Assembly: GCA_947311255.1 (NCBI GenBank) | Contig: CAMZKL010000013.1 | Span: 1-64,000 of the forward strand | Length of the DNA: 64,000 nucleotides | Direction: 5' to 3' | DNA from: an uncultured Chlorobiota bacterium | GTDB lineage: Bacteria; Bacteroidota; Bacteroidia; Bacteroidales; JAADGE01 | Shown: piece after piece, positions 36,198 to 46,049 of the stretch | How positions within the stretch are numbered: position 1 is the stretch's first letter | How the letters are laid out: each line of letters starts with the position of its first letter | Notes under the pieces: generated by a model | Told to the model about the DNA's origin: nothing | Seen by the model: only the letters and a program-made list of their open reading frames with translations | Databases searched by the model: none | Made by a program: the position numbers and the translations under genes

Positions 36198-39100
36198 ATG
36201 AAAAAGTATAACTTTATTAATAACATAACTGGTTGGGTAGTTTTTGCAATTGCAGCAATAACTTATTTTTTAACAATTGAACCAACAGCAAGTTTTTGGG
36301 ATTGCGGAGAATTTATTACGTCTGCTTATAAACTGGAAGTAGGACATCCGCCAGGGGCACCGTTTTTCATGATTATTGGAAGATTCTTCACTTTATTTTC
36401 TTTCGGAAATCCTGCTTATGTTGCTAAAACAATTAATATACTATCTGCTCTTGCAAGTGCATTTACAATTTTATTTTTGTATTGGAGTATAACACATATC
36501 GCAAAACGAATAATTTTAAAAACCAAGGAACTAACGCAAGGTCAATTAATTGCAGTTATTGGAAGCGGTGTTTTGGGTGCATTAGTTTATACCTTTTCTG
36601 ATAGTTTTTGGTTTTCGGCAGTTGAGGGCGAAGTTTATGCAATGTCTTCATTCTTTACAGCAATTGTTTTTTGGGCAATTTTAAAATGGGAAAGTGTTGC
36701 AGAAGAAAAATTTTCAAACCGTTGGCTTGTATTAATTGCATATTTAATGGGACTTTCAATTGGAGTTCACTTACTTAATTTATTAGCAATTCCTGCAATA
36801 GTTTTTATTTATTATTTTAAAAAATATGAAGTTAGCAAAAAAGGGATAATATATGCAGCCCTTCTATCTGTTATTATGTTGCTTTTCATTATGTATGGAA
36901 TAGTGCAAGGGTTATTTGTAGTAGGTTCAGAATTTGAACTTTTATTTACAAACTCTTTTGGATTACCATTTTATTCCGGACTTTTCTTTTATTTCATTCT
37001 TTTATTTGGTGGCGTAATTTTTGGTATTTATTATACATTTAAAAAGAAAAAAATATTGTGGAATACTGTGTTTACAATGTTTGCAGTAATATTAATAGGA
37101 TACTCTTCTTTTGCTTTAATCCTTATTCGCTCTATTGCCGATACTCCAATGAACCAAAATAAACCCGATGATGTATTCTCATTATTAGGTTATTTAAATC
37201 GTGAGCAATACGGAGAAAGACCTTTAATATATGGACAATATTTTAACTCAGAATTAGACCCCAAAAATCCATACCCTCATGTAAAAGAAATTTATTATGA
37301 TAAAAAAGATGAGAATGGAAAAGATGTCTATAAAGTTGTTGATTACAAATCTAAAAGAAATTTTTTAAGTAAAGATAAAGCTATTTTTCCAAGATTATAC
37401 AGCGACCAAAGTTCCCCTGATCATATAAAAGGATATATTAATTGGACGGGAAATTCAGAGGGAGATTATTATTATGCCAAAACAGATCCTGAAACCAATG
37501 AGCCGGTAAGAAACCGTTTTGGAGAAGTTCAATACGACCATTACAAACCAAAAAGATTGCCAACATTTGGAGAAAATTTGAGTTATTTCTTTAATTATCA
37601 GCTTAATTATATGTATTTCCGTTACTTTATGTGGAATTTTTCCGGAAGACAAAATGATATTCAAGGACATGGAAAAAGTAATCATGGTTATGCTAACGTT
37701 AAAAATGGAAACTGGATTACAGGAATAAGTTTTCTTGACGAAATGAGATTGGGAAATCAAAGTAAAGTTACCAAAGAAATGAAAAGAAATAAAGGACATA
37801 ATGTTTATTTCTTATTACCTTTCATTCTTGGAATTCTTGGAATGATATTTATGTACTCCAAAGGAAAAATAGGCAAACAATATTTTTGGGTTGTATTAAT
37901 GTTCTTTTTCTTTACGGGAATAGCAATTGTAATATACCTTAATCAACCACCATTTCAACCAAGAGAAAGAGATTATGCATATGCTGGTTCTTTCTATGTT
38001 TTTTCTATGTTTGTTGGATTTGGAGTAGCGTTTATTTATAATTTATTACAGAAAAAAATGCCTGGAACAACAAGCGGAATAATTGCTGTTGCATTAACCA
38101 TTGGAGTTCCAATTCTAATGGCTCAGCAAAATTGGGACGACCATAACAGATCAAACAGATACACTGCAACTGATTATGCAAAGAACTATTTGAATTCTTG
38201 CGATAAAAACGCAATAATATTCACTAACGGAGACAATGATACTTTCCCTCTTTGGTACGTTCAGGAAGTAGAAGGATACAGAACCGATGTTAGAGTTATA
38301 AATCTTAGTTATTTTAATACAGATTGGTACACAGATCAAATGACAAAACGTGCATACGATTCGCCTCCTATAAAATTTACTTTAACTTCTGAACAGTATG
38401 AAATAGGAAAAAGAGATGTATTATATAAAATGGAGAACCCGGGAATTTATATGCAAGAAAGATATAAATCCAATAAAACAAAATTTGAAAAAAGATATAA
38501 AAAAATATTTGAACAGTATTTTAAATTTCTTTCAAAATCTAATTTTAAAGAAAAATTTCCAAAAGAATATGAATCTTTATTAAAAGGATATAGCAAAATT
38601 GATCCTATTCAGTTTTATGGATTTGCTCAAAAACTAAATGAAGATAAATTTAGGGAGAATAATAATTTAGTTTTTAATCTGGAAAATTTAAAAAGTTTAA
38701 ATGCTAACTTAGAAGTTTTAATAAGTGATATTTCAAATTCTTCTGTTCCACTGAAAACAATAATTAACCATATTGCACAAGAAGATAAGATATATAAAGC
38801 TCCTCTTCAAAATGGAGATTATGTAAATTACCTTCCTACTACCAAATTTAATATGGCAGTAGATAAAGAAAAAGTTTTAAAAAATGGGATTGTTCAACAA
38901 AGTGATTCAAACAAAATTGTAGATTTAATTGAGTGGGATATTCGCAAACAACATATTTCTAAAAACACAATGATGGTTCTAGATATGCTTGCAACAAATA
39001 ACTGGGAAAGACCTATTTATTTTGCAACAACTGTTGGAAATAGTCAATATATGAATCTTGAAAGCTATTTTCAAGACGATGGATTGGCATATAAAGTTGT

Positions 39101-39776
39101 TCCCATCAAAAATAAAACACAAAGATTTGGTTCAGACGGAAGAGTAAACAGTGACGTTTTGTATGATAAAATTATGAATAAATTCAAGTGGGGTGGGCTG
39201 GAAGATAAATCAAAAAAGATATATTTTGATGAAAATAACCGACGCTTTGTTATGAATTTTAAAACAGCATTTTTAGCACTTGCAGATCAATTAGTTGATG
39301 AAAATAAATTTGAAAAAGCTGAAAAAGTAATTGATAAATGTATGAGTTTGTTTGATAATGAAATTGTACCTTTTAATTACTATGATTTATTATTTGCCGA
39401 TTTATATTTTAAAATAAAAAAAGATAAAAAAGGTGTTGAACTAATAACTACTACAATTAATAATTTGCAAGAAGATTTGGATTATTATATGTCGTTAGAA
39501 AACGAAGAACTTATGGGAATGCAAGATGATATTGGACGTTTGGGTGCAGTATATCAAGAAGCATTAAAAGTATTATATTCAAATAAACAAAAAGAACTAG
39601 CTGATAAATATACATTAAAAGCATTCAGTTTAATAGAAGAAAAATTTGGATTTAATACACAAATGTCAAATCTTAAAACCCAACAAGAACAACAAATATG
39701 GTATTCTGCTTTACCGGACTATCAAATGGGATTATTGCAATTTCATATGTATTTATCAAAACATATAACCGAATAG
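36198..39776 (+). CDS. DUF2723 multi-helix membrane protein (protein O-mannosyltransferase-like)
   Basis: A 1192-residue protein. The N terminus, with FLTIEPTASFWDCGEFITSAYKL and then VGHPPGAPFF, is the DUF2723 hallmark. It resembles GT-C glycosyltransferases such as protein O-mannosyltransferase, with acidic residues in the first loop. About a dozen transmembrane helices occupy residues 1-340 and 510-640. A large soluble region follows, with NGDNDTFPLWYVQEVEGYRTDVRVINLSY-type sequence (recognised in shorter pieces) and C-terminal helices like TPR repeats. The sugar donor and acceptor are unknown. O-glycosylation of exported proteins is known in this phylum and is a possible role. Confidence 0.88.
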   Translation: MKKYNFINNITGWVVFAIAAITYFLTIEPTASFWDCGEFITSAYKLEVGHPPGAPFFMIIGRFFTLFSFGNPAYVAKTINILSALASAFTILFLYWSITHIAKRIILKTKELTQGQLIAVIGSGVLGALVYTFSDSFWFSAVEGEVYAMSSFFTAIVFWAILKWESVAEEKFSNRWLVLIAYLMGLSIGVHLLNLLAIPAIVFIYYFKKYEVSKKGIIYAALLSVIMLLFIMYGIVQGLFVVGSEFELLFTNSFGLPFYSGLFFYFILLFGGVIFGIYYTFKKKKILWNTVFTMFAVILIGYSSFALILIRSIADTPMNQNKPDDVFSLLGYLNREQYGERPLIYGQYFNSELDPKNPYPHVKEIYYDKKDENGKDVYKVVDYKSKRNFLSKDKAIFPRLYSDQSSPDHIKGYINWTGNSEGDYYYAKTDPETNEPVRNRFGEVQYDHYKPKRLPTFGENLSYFFNYQLNYMYFRYFMWNFSGRQNDIQGHGKSNHGYANVKNGNWITGISFLDEMRLGNQSKVTKEMKRNKGHNVYFLLPFILGILGMIFMYSKGKIGKQYFWVVLMFFFFTGIAIVIYLNQPPFQPRERDYAYAGSFYVFSMFVGFGVAFIYNLLQKKMPGTTSGIIAVALTIGVPILMAQQNWDDHNRSNRYTATDYAKNYLNSCDKNAIIFTNGDNDTFPLWYVQEVEGYRTDVRVINLSYFNTDWYTDQMTKRAYDSPPIKFTLTSEQYEIGKRDVLYKMENPGIYMQERYKSNKTKFEKRYKKIFEQYFKFLSKSNFKEKFPKEYESLLKGYSKIDPIQFYGFAQKLNEDKFRENNNLVFNLENLKSLNANLEVLISDISNSSVPLKTIINHIAQEDKIYKAPLQNGDYVNYLPTTKFNMAVDKEKVLKNGIVQQSDSNKIVDLIEWDIRKQHISKNTMMVLDMLATNNWERPIYFATTVGNSQYMNLESYFQDDGLAYKVVPIKNKTQRFGSDGRVNSDVLYDKIMNKFKWGGLEDKSKKIYFDENNRRFVMNFKTAFLALADQLVDENKFEKAEKVIDKCMSLFDNEIVPFNYYDLLFADLYFKIKKDKKGVELITTTINNLQEDLDYYMSLENEELMGMQDDIGRLGAVYQEALKVLYSNKQKELADKYTLKAFSLIEEKFGFNTQMSNLKTQQEQQIWYSALPDYQMGLLQFHMYLSKHITE

Positions 39777-39793
39777 AAGAAAAAACATTAATT

Positions 39794-39830
39794 AAGAGAG
39801 AGCAATTTGTATTTTAGCTCTCTCTCTTTT
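39794..39830 (+). terminator. terminator of the DUF2723 gene
   Basis: AAGAGAGAGC (39794-39803) pairs with GCTCTCTCTCTT (39817-39828), followed by TTTTT. It lies 17 bases after the stop and just upstream of the rpsP promoter. Confidence 0.75.
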
Positions 39831-39859
39831 TAAAATGGTAAATTAATTTAAATATAACT

Positions 39860-39890
39860 TTTGTTCAGTAAGAAATAAAATCTATCTTTG
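39860..39890 (+). promoter_or_regulatory. promoter of rpsP-rimM
   Basis: TTTG (39860-39863), 19 bases, TATCTTTG (39883-39890): an exact Bacteroidota consensus. Transcription would begin about 30 bases before the rpsP ATG at 39923. Confidence 0.8.
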
Positions 39891-39922
39891 CAGTCATTTT
39901 TTAATAAACTAAAAATTTAATT

Positions 39923-40594
39923 ATGCCTGTAAAGATCAGACTAGCTAGACACGGTCGTAAAAGACGAGCGTTCTATTACATTGTCGCAGCAGACAGCAGG
40001 GCACCGCGAGACGGTAGGTACATTGAAAGAATCGGTTCGTATAATCCGAATACCGATCCTGCAACTATTGATCTAGATTTTGATAAAGCCTTAAATTGGC
40101 TTCAAAACGGAGCAGTTCCTACTGACACTTGCAGAACAATACTTTCCTACAAAGGAGTTATGTATAAAAGACACTTGTTGAAAGGAGTTGTTAAAGGTGC
40201 TTTAACGGAAGAAGAAGCTAACAAGAAATTTGATGCTTGGTTGAAAGACAAAGAGCAAAAAATTCAAGCAAAAGCTGACCAGCTTAAAGCCGGAGAGAAA
40301 AAAGAGAAGGAAGATAAGCTAAAAGTTGAAGAAGAAGTAAACAAAGCAAGAGCCGAAGAAATTTCTGCAAAAAAAGCTAAAGCTGTTGCCGAAGAAGCAA
40401 AAGAAAATGCTGTTGAAGGAGAAGACGAAGAAGAAACTGAGGAAGTTAAAGCTGAAGAAGTGAAAACTGAAGAGAAAGAAGAGCTTAAAGCTGAAGAAGC
40501 CAAAACAGAAGAAAAAGTTGAAGAGAAGAAAGAAGAGCCAAAAGCAGAAGAAACAAAAGAAGAAGTGAAAACTGAAGAGAAAAAAGAGGACTAA
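39923..40594 (+). CDS. rpsP: 30S ribosomal protein S16 with long charged C-terminal extension
   Basis: The first ~80 residues are a standard S16 ([41 protein letters not shown]). The remaining ~140 residues form a lysine/glutamate-rich tail: a helical part to about 150, then near-repeats such as [10 protein letters not shown] and [10 protein letters not shown]. Bacteroidota S16 proteins are often extended, but not in a conserved way. The tail probably projects from the ribosome or is disordered. It is co-transcribed with rimM, whose ATG follows four bases after the stop. Confidence 0.95.
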   Translation: MPVKIRLARHGRKRRAFYYIVAADSRAPRDGRYIERIGSYNPNTDPATIDLDFDKALNWLQNGAVPTDTCRTILSYKGVMYKRHLLKGVVKGALTEEEANKKFDAWLKDKEQKIQAKADQLKAGEKKEKEDKLKVEEEVNKARAEEISAKKAKAVAEEAKENAVEGEDEEETEEVKAEEVKTEEKEELKAEEAKTEEKVEEKKEEPKAEETKEEVKTEEKKED

Positions 40595-40597
40595 TCT

Positions 40598-41125
40598 ATG
40601 ATTCCTATTTCCGAACTTGATTTAATCAAAATCGGTGAAATTATTAAAGCTCACGGATATAAAGGTGAGATAGTAATAAATCTTTCTGTAAAGTTTGAAA
40701 GTTTAAAAAAAACGGAACTGTTATTCCTGAAAATTGATGGAATAAAGGTTCCGTTTTTCTTTTCTGAAACACCCAAATCTTTTAAAAAATCAAGTGTTAT
40801 TGTAAAATTCAAAAATGTAAATTCTGATGAAGAAGTAAAAGAGCTTTTGAGATGTTCAGTTTTTATTAATAGAGAAAAAATAGCATTAGAAAATATCTCA
40901 TTTACTGACACTATTGTTGGTTATGATGTTTATAATAATAAAAAATTTATTGGAAAAGTAAAAAACTACCTTAATATTCCTTCAAACCCAATTATTGAAA
41001 TTGAGTCTAAAACAAATTCCGAAATATTAATTCCTCTTAATAATCAATTTATTGTAAAAAAAGATATTGTAAAAAAAGAAATTGTATTTAATCTGCCGGA
41101 AGGTTTAATTGATGTTAATTTATAA
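40598..41125 (+). CDS. rimM: ribosome maturation factor RimM
   Basis: A 175-residue factor that binds S19 and assists 30S head assembly. The N-terminal beta-barrel begins IKIGEIIKAHGYKGEIVI (the G-x3-k-aHGikGE motif). A C-terminal PRC-barrel follows from about residue 100 (GYDVYNNKKFIGKVKN, PSNPIIEI, LIPLNNQFI). Length is normal. Pairing with rpsP is conserved in bacteria. Confidence 0.92.
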   Translation: MIPISELDLIKIGEIIKAHGYKGEIVINLSVKFESLKKTELLFLKIDGIKVPFFFSETPKSFKKSSVIVKFKNVNSDEEVKELLRCSVFINREKIALENISFTDTIVGYDVYNNKKFIGKVKNYLNIPSNPIIEIESKTNSEILIPLNNQFIVKKDIVKKEIVFNLPEGLIDVNL

Positions 41126-41142
41126 ACTAAAATATTTATTTT

Positions 41143-41910
41143 GTGAAAAAAATTATCTCATATAACGTTAACGGAATAAGAGCCGCAATAAAAAAAGATT
41201 TTTATGCTTGGCTAAAAGAAGATAAACCGGATATTGTTTGTATCCAAGAAACAAAGGCTCAACCCGAGCAAATAGACTCTTTACTTTTTGAAACATTAGG
41301 ATATAAATCCTATTGGTTTTCTGCTCACAAAAAAGGTTATAGTGGGGTAGGGATTATGTCAAAAATAAAACCTGACCATGTTGAATACGGAATGGGTATT
41401 GAAAAGTACGATTTTGAAGGACGTTTTATCAGAGCAGATTTTGGAGATGTTTCTGTAATTAGTGTTTATCATCCTTCCGGATCAAGTGGAGATTTAAGAC
41501 AAGCATTTAAAATGCAATGGCTTAAAGATTTTCAAAATTATATTTCCGAACTGAAAAAAACTCGTAAAAAATTGATAATATCCGGAGATTATAATATTTG
41601 TAGGCTTTGGATTGACATACACAACCCTACAAAACAAGAAAAAACTTCTGGTTTTTTACCCGAAGAAAGAGATTGGTTTCAGTCTTTTGTTGATGATGGT
41701 TTTATTGATAGTTTTAGGAAATTTAACCACGAGGAACATCAATATAGTTGGTGGAGTTACAGAGCAAATGCAAGAAACAATAATAAAGGTTGGCGGATTG
41801 ATTATCATATGGTAAGCAAGGAATTTGAAGGTAAAATTATCGGAGCTTCAATTTTACAAAATGTAAAACATTCTGATCATTGCCCTGTTGTAGTTATAGC
41901 TGATTTTTAG
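41143..41910 (+). CDS. xth: exodeoxyribonuclease III (AP endonuclease)
   Basis: A 255-residue ExoIII-family DNA repair nuclease. It starts with GTG at 41143, since MKKIISYNVNGIRAAIKK is the conserved N terminus and no ATG fits. Metal and catalytic residues are visible in NVNGIR, CIQETKA (E), GDYNIC (D/N) and the C-terminal SDHCPV (D/H). It acts at abasic sites in base excision repair. It follows rimM by 17 bases and may share its transcript. Confidence 0.92.
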   Translation: MKKIISYNVNGIRAAIKKDFYAWLKEDKPDIVCIQETKAQPEQIDSLLFETLGYKSYWFSAHKKGYSGVGIMSKIKPDHVEYGMGIEKYDFEGRFIRADFGDVSVISVYHPSGSSGDLRQAFKMQWLKDFQNYISELKKTRKKLIISGDYNICRLWIDIHNPTKQEKTSGFLPEERDWFQSFVDDGFIDSFRKFNHEEHQYSWWSYRANARNNNKGWRIDYHMVSKEFEGKIIGASILQNVKHSDHCPVVVIADF

Positions 41911-41941
41911 AACTTAATATTTATCCTTATGAAAATTCTAA

Positions 41942-41965
41942 AACCAACGGGTAAACCCGTTGGTT
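41942..41965. terminator. perfect hairpin between convergent genes
   Basis: AACCAACGGGT (41942-41952) and ACCCGTTGGTT (41955-41965) form an 11-bp stem with a 2-base loop between xth and the convergent TonB receptor gene. A TTTT follows on the minus strand, so it more clearly terminates the receptor gene. Confidence 0.6.
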
Positions 41966-42001
41966 GTCAAGTAATTTTTATGCCTAGTTCAAGATTTTAG
42001 T

Positions 42002-44374
42002 TTAAAATCTAAATCTATATAAAAACATTGGAGAAAATCCGGTTTGATAATCTGTTTGAATTTCTTTTTTATTTGGATTATATGATTCTTGAAATACATT
42101 TTTATTATTCGTAATATTAGACAAATCTAATGCCCATTCATGAGTAGTTTTTTTTCGGTTTATTTTAAAACTAATTCTTAAATCTGCTTTAATATAATCA
42201 TCATATCTTTCCTTAAAAATTCCTGTTTCGGCAAATACCATTTCGTTTTTAGCTATTGATTTTTCTAAATCAATAGGCATAATTCTTTTTCCTCCTGCAT
42301 AAACACCTCTTAAATTTAGACCTAGTGTGTTATTGTTTCCTATTTTAAAATCATAACCAAACAATCCATTCACAACAAAGTTTCCGTTAAACGCTGTGTT
42401 TCTTTCAATACCATCAAAAGCAGTATATTTTGATTCGTACAGTGAACTTGTTAATAAAAAATAGTAGTTTTTACTGAAAAATTTCTCAATTGTAAGTTCT
42501 ATTCCATAATTTTTCCCTGTTCCATTGTTAACTAAACTATCAACAGAAGGCAAGGCAAAATAAGCTCCATCATTAACTGTTGCATACCATTTTAATTGTT
42601 GGCTAACAGGAATATTTCTTATGTTTTGATAATATGTTTCTATCTTTACTCTAAAATCTTTAGTTGGATAATGATTATATGACAAAACAATTTGGTCACT
42701 TTTAGTAAAACCAACATCATTATTTGTTTCTATGTGTGATCCGTCTTCCAATTCAGTTTCAATAAAATAAACTGAATGTGGCTGTAACATTGAGTGCATT
42801 CCTATGCCAATGTTTAAAGAATGTTTCTTCGCAATATTCCATTGTAATGCAATTCTTGGTTCAAGAGAATAATCAGTATTTAGGCTTGCACTCTGAAAAT
42901 GTAATCCGGTATATAAACTAAGTTTATTCGTAAATTTATATTTCCATTGTGTAAATACTTGGAATAGTGCAAACGAACCTTCATAATCAGTTACAGTTCT
43001 ATATTTACTGCTAGGATTTACTTGCAAATTTGTATTTCTTTTTACGCTATCAGTAAAATTTAGCATAAAATAATCAATATTAATACCCGATGACAAACTG
43101 CTTTTTCTGTTGAATCTGTTTTTTAAACTTAAAGCATATCCAAGTTTTGATTCATTAAAAAAGTTGTGGTAATAAAGGTAAGTGCTTTTGTCGTTCCTTA
43201 TTGAATCTAGAGTTGTGTGTGATTGAGATACTGAATATGAAATACTGTTTTGTAGTTTGGTGTTATCATTAATAAAATGAACATGAGTAAGTCCGGAAAC
43301 TCCCATGTCGGAACCAAAATATGTGTTTGTTCCTGTTAGCCCATAGCTACCTTCATTTTCACCTTTGTCTAAAAGTTCAATGTAGCTTTTTCCTCCTATT
43401 CCGAATAATGAAATTCTTCCTTTTTTTAAAGGAAAATTAAGTTTGAATGATAAATCCTTATACTGTGGAACAGAAGCTCCTGTTGAAGTATTCAGTCCAA
43501 GTTTGTCCATAACTTCCATTGTTGAATATCTGAAATTTACTAAATAAGAAGCCTTAGTTTTTTTTGAAAATGGGCCCTCTGCTCCAAGTTCAAATCCGTT
43601 AAAACCTACTTGAAAAACATATTCTCTTTTTTCATTATTTCCATTTCGCATTCTCAAATCAAAAACTCCAGAAACAGCATTCCCATATTCAGCAGGAAAA
43701 GCACCAGTAAAAAAGTCCGAATTAGTAAGTAAATTATTATTTAACATACTTACTGGTCCTCCGGTAGTTCCTAAAGCTCCAAAATGATTTGGGTTTGGTA
43801 TGTTTACACCATCTAATTTCCATAATAAACCTGTTGGTGCATTTCCTCTTATGATAATATCATTTCTTTGGTCGCTTACAGACATAACACCTGCAAAATT
43901 CGCTGCCATTCTTGAAGGGTCTCCCAAACTTCCTGCATATCTTTCGGTTTCGTCAACAGAAAATGAACGTGCACTTACAACTGCCATTTCATTCTGAGTA
44001 CTATTTTTCCCCCTACTTCCCATAATTACAACTTCTTCAGTTTCAATAGCATCCATTTCAAGACTTATGTTCATATATGTTTCTTTTCCTGAATTAACAT
44101 TAATGTTGGATAAAATTGCTGGCTTATATCCAAGCAATATTGCTTTAATTGTGTGTTTACCAACAGGAACATTCTCTATTCTAAATTCCCCATCGGATCC
44201 TGATGTTACAATAAAACCTTCTAGATCTTCTATAATAACAATAACCCCTTTAATCGGAATTTCAGTGTCTGTATCAACAATTTTTCCTCTGATTGTTTGT
44301 GTATAAGATTCTTTTTGTGAAAAACTTGAAAAAGTAAATAATAAGATTACTAATATTAAAAAAATTGTCTTCAT
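42002..44374 (-). CDS. TonB-dependent outer-membrane receptor
   Basis: A 790-residue receptor: signal peptide (1-19, SSFSQ) and a carboxypeptidase-regulatory-like domain (about 27-110; IRGKIVDTDTEIPIKGV ... GKHTIKAILLGYKP). Next is a plug (about 115-235) with IIIRGNAPTGLLWKLDGVNI and AFPAEYGNAVSGVFD, then a barrel ending FLYRFRF with a terminal aromatic. It has no lipoprotein partner next to it. The ligand is unknown. It differs in plug sequence from the receptor at 5553, so the two are not recent duplicates. Confidence 0.9.
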   Translation of the reverse strand: MKTIFLILVILLFTFSSFSQKESYTQTIRGKIVDTDTEIPIKGVIVIIEDLEGFIVTSGSDGEFRIENVPVGKHTIKAILLGYKPAILSNINVNSGKETYMNISLEMDAIETEEVVIMGSRGKNSTQNEMAVVSARSFSVDETERYAGSLGDPSRMAANFAGVMSVSDQRNDIIIRGNAPTGLLWKLDGVNIPNPNHFGALGTTGGPVSMLNNNLLTNSDFFTGAFPAEYGNAVSGVFDLRMRNGNNEKREYVFQVGFNGFELGAEGPFSKKTKASYLVNFRYSTMEVMDKLGLNTSTGASVPQYKDLSFKLNFPLKKGRISLFGIGGKSYIELLDKGENEGSYGLTGTNTYFGSDMGVSGLTHVHFINDNTKLQNSISYSVSQSHTTLDSIRNDKSTYLYYHNFFNESKLGYALSLKNRFNRKSSLSSGINIDYFMLNFTDSVKRNTNLQVNPSSKYRTVTDYEGSFALFQVFTQWKYKFTNKLSLYTGLHFQSASLNTDYSLEPRIALQWNIAKKHSLNIGIGMHSMLQPHSVYFIETELEDGSHIETNNDVGFTKSDQIVLSYNHYPTKDFRVKIETYYQNIRNIPVSQQLKWYATVNDGAYFALPSVDSLVNNGTGKNYGIELTIEKFFSKNYYFLLTSSLYESKYTAFDGIERNTAFNGNFVVNGLFGYDFKIGNNNTLGLNLRGVYAGGKRIMPIDLEKSIAKNEMVFAETGIFKERYDDYIKADLRISFKINRKKTTHEWALDLSNITNNKNVFQESYNPNKKEIQTDYQTGFSPMFLYRFRF

Positions 44375-44620
44375 GTTATTTGTTTATTTATTATTAATTA
44401 AAATAGTCTATTTTGACTTGTTCTGAGATGTTACTTTCTCTTTTTTGTACTATAAAACAGCCTAAAAGTTAAACGAAAAACAAACTCACTTGCAAAAATG
44501 AATATATAACTAATTACATATAAATATATGTTACAAATTGCCCTAAATTGTGATTAAATGCAAAAAAATGGGATGAAAAGTGATATATGTAAATGAATGG
44601 AATTTTGAAAAGATAGAAAA

Positions 44621-45541
44621 TTAGTGCAATTTTTTTCTCTTCAATAAAAAAGGAACAAGAATTTCTTTAAAATCAGATTTTACATCTGCCTGAACAAAAT
44701 CAATTTTATATTGTCCACATTTTAGTTTCAAATTATTATTATATTCTCCAGATGTTTTTTTATAATAATTTCTAACTTCATTTGGATTAAGTTTTAAAGT
44801 TTCGCCAGTTTCCATATCTACAAATTTATATGGACGATTTTGATACTTAAATTCACCCTCATGTTCTTTGTCGGTAACATGAAAAAGAATAACTTCATGT
44901 TTGCTGTGTTTTAAATGTTGCAACGCTCCAAAAAGTTTTTCAGGATTTTCAGAACTGAACATATCACTAAATATAATTACAAGTGAACGCTTGTGGATTT
45001 TATCTGAAATTGAGTGTAGTAATTCTGCGGGCTTGCTGTTTTTATTTAGCAGAGTTTCATTAAAAGCTAAATCATTTAGTTTAGAATATAATAAACGCGA
45101 GTGGACAGAAGACATTTTTGTTTGGGTATGAAGTTCAATTTTGTCTGAAAAAAAAGTTAAACCAACTGCATCTCTTTGTTTTCTAAGTAAATGAATTAGT
45201 GCAGCAGCACTATAGATAGAAAACATTAATTTAGATTGTATGTTTTTGTCCTTATATGGAAACAACATTGAAGATGAGGTGTCAATAATAATCCTACTTC
45301 TCAAGTTTGTCTCTTCTTCGTAGCGCTTTACAAAAAGTTTATCTGTTTTGCCGTAGAGTTTCCAGTCAATATTTCTTACAGATTCTCCTTTGTTATATAA
45401 TCTATGCTCTGCAAATTCAACAGAAAAACCGTGAAAAGGACTTTTGTGTAAGCCTGTAATGAAACCTTCAACAACTTGTTTTGCAAGGAGTTCAAGGTTT
45501 TCAAATTGTTTTAGTTCACTTATGTTATCTAAGTTTTTCAA
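44621..45541 (-). CDS. DUF58 domain protein with von Willebrand A-like fold
   Basis: A 306-residue soluble protein. The DUF58 core SVEFAEHRLYNKGESVRNIDWKLYGKTDKLFVKRYEEETN is recognisable in parts (YNKGESVRNIDW), followed by a vWA-type DTSSSM metal site and SLVIIFSDMF. Such proteins usually work with a MoxR AAA ATPase and vWA membrane proteins (BatA/BatB). None of these is in view, so this copy is either isolated or its partners lie beyond. The substrate is unknown. Confidence 0.85.
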   Translation of the reverse strand: MKNLDNISELKQFENLELLAKQVVEGFITGLHKSPFHGFSVEFAEHRLYNKGESVRNIDWKLYGKTDKLFVKRYEEETNLRSRIIIDTSSSMLFPYKDKNIQSKLMFSIYSAAALIHLLRKQRDAVGLTFFSDKIELHTQTKMSSVHSRLLYSKLNDLAFNETLLNKNSKPAELLHSISDKIHKRSLVIIFSDMFSSENPEKLFGALQHLKHSKHEVILFHVTDKEHEGEFKYQNRPYKFVDMETGETLKLNPNEVRNYYKKTSGEYNNNLKLKCGQYKIDFVQADVKSDFKEILVPFLLKRKKLH

Positions 45542-45566
45542 TTATTTGCTTGTGTAGGTTTTTAAG

Positions 45567-45598
45567 ACTTTTCCAAAGTTTTATGTCTTTGGAAAAGT
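45567..45598. terminator. hairpin between DUF58 and thioredoxin genes
   Basis: ACTTTTCCAAAG (45567-45578) and CTTTGGAAAAGT (45587-45598) form a perfect 12-bp stem with an 8-base loop downstream of the minus-strand thioredoxin gene. The T-run is short. Confidence 0.6.
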
Positions 45599-45620
45599 TT
45601 TGGTTTGCATCAAATTTAAA

Positions 45621-45941
45621 TTATAAAATAGGTTCTAATTTCTCAATAAACTTCTTTTTTGGAACAGCTCCAACTTGTTTGTCAACAACTTCTCCATTTT
45701 TTATGAAAAGTACAGTAGGGATATTTCTAATGCCATATTTCATGGATGTTTCTCTGTTATTATCTACATCTAATTTTACCATTAATGCTTTTCCTTCATA
45801 TTCTTCTGAAAGTTCTTCAAGAATAGGGTGTATCATTTTACAAGGACCACACCATACTGCCCATAAATCAACCATCACCAGAATTTCTGATTTTAATACA
45901 ATCTCGTCAAAAGTTGCATCTGTTACTTCTAATACTGCCAT
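45621..45941 (-). CDS. trxA: thioredoxin
   Basis: A 106-residue classical thioredoxin with redox motif WCGPCK (about residues 30-35), the buried aspartate near the N terminus and the cis-proline in RNIPTVLF. It is cytoplasmic, with no signal peptide. It would reduce the thiol peroxidase of this window among other clients. It is flanked by hairpins on both sides, so it is transcribed alone. Confidence 0.95.
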   Translation of the reverse strand: MAVLEVTDATFDEIVLKSEILVMVDLWAVWCGPCKMIHPILEELSEEYEGKALMVKLDVDNNRETSMKYGIRNIPTVLFIKNGEVVDKQVGAVPKKKFIEKLEPIL

Positions 45942-45989
45942 AATTATTTTTTTATAATTTGTGTTTTAAAATTTTAGCAAAAATATATA

Positions 45990-46019
45990 AAACCGTTTTC
46001 ATATTTCAGAAAACGGTTT
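45990..46019 (-). terminator. terminator of the FG-GAP protein gene
   Basis: AAACCGTTTTC (45990-46000) pairs with GAAAACGGTTT (46009-46019); on the minus strand it runs into TATATATTTTT. It lies 31 bases after the stop of the gene at 46050. Confidence 0.7.
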
Positions 46020-46049
46020 AATTAATTTTTTATTTTTGAAACTGTTGAA

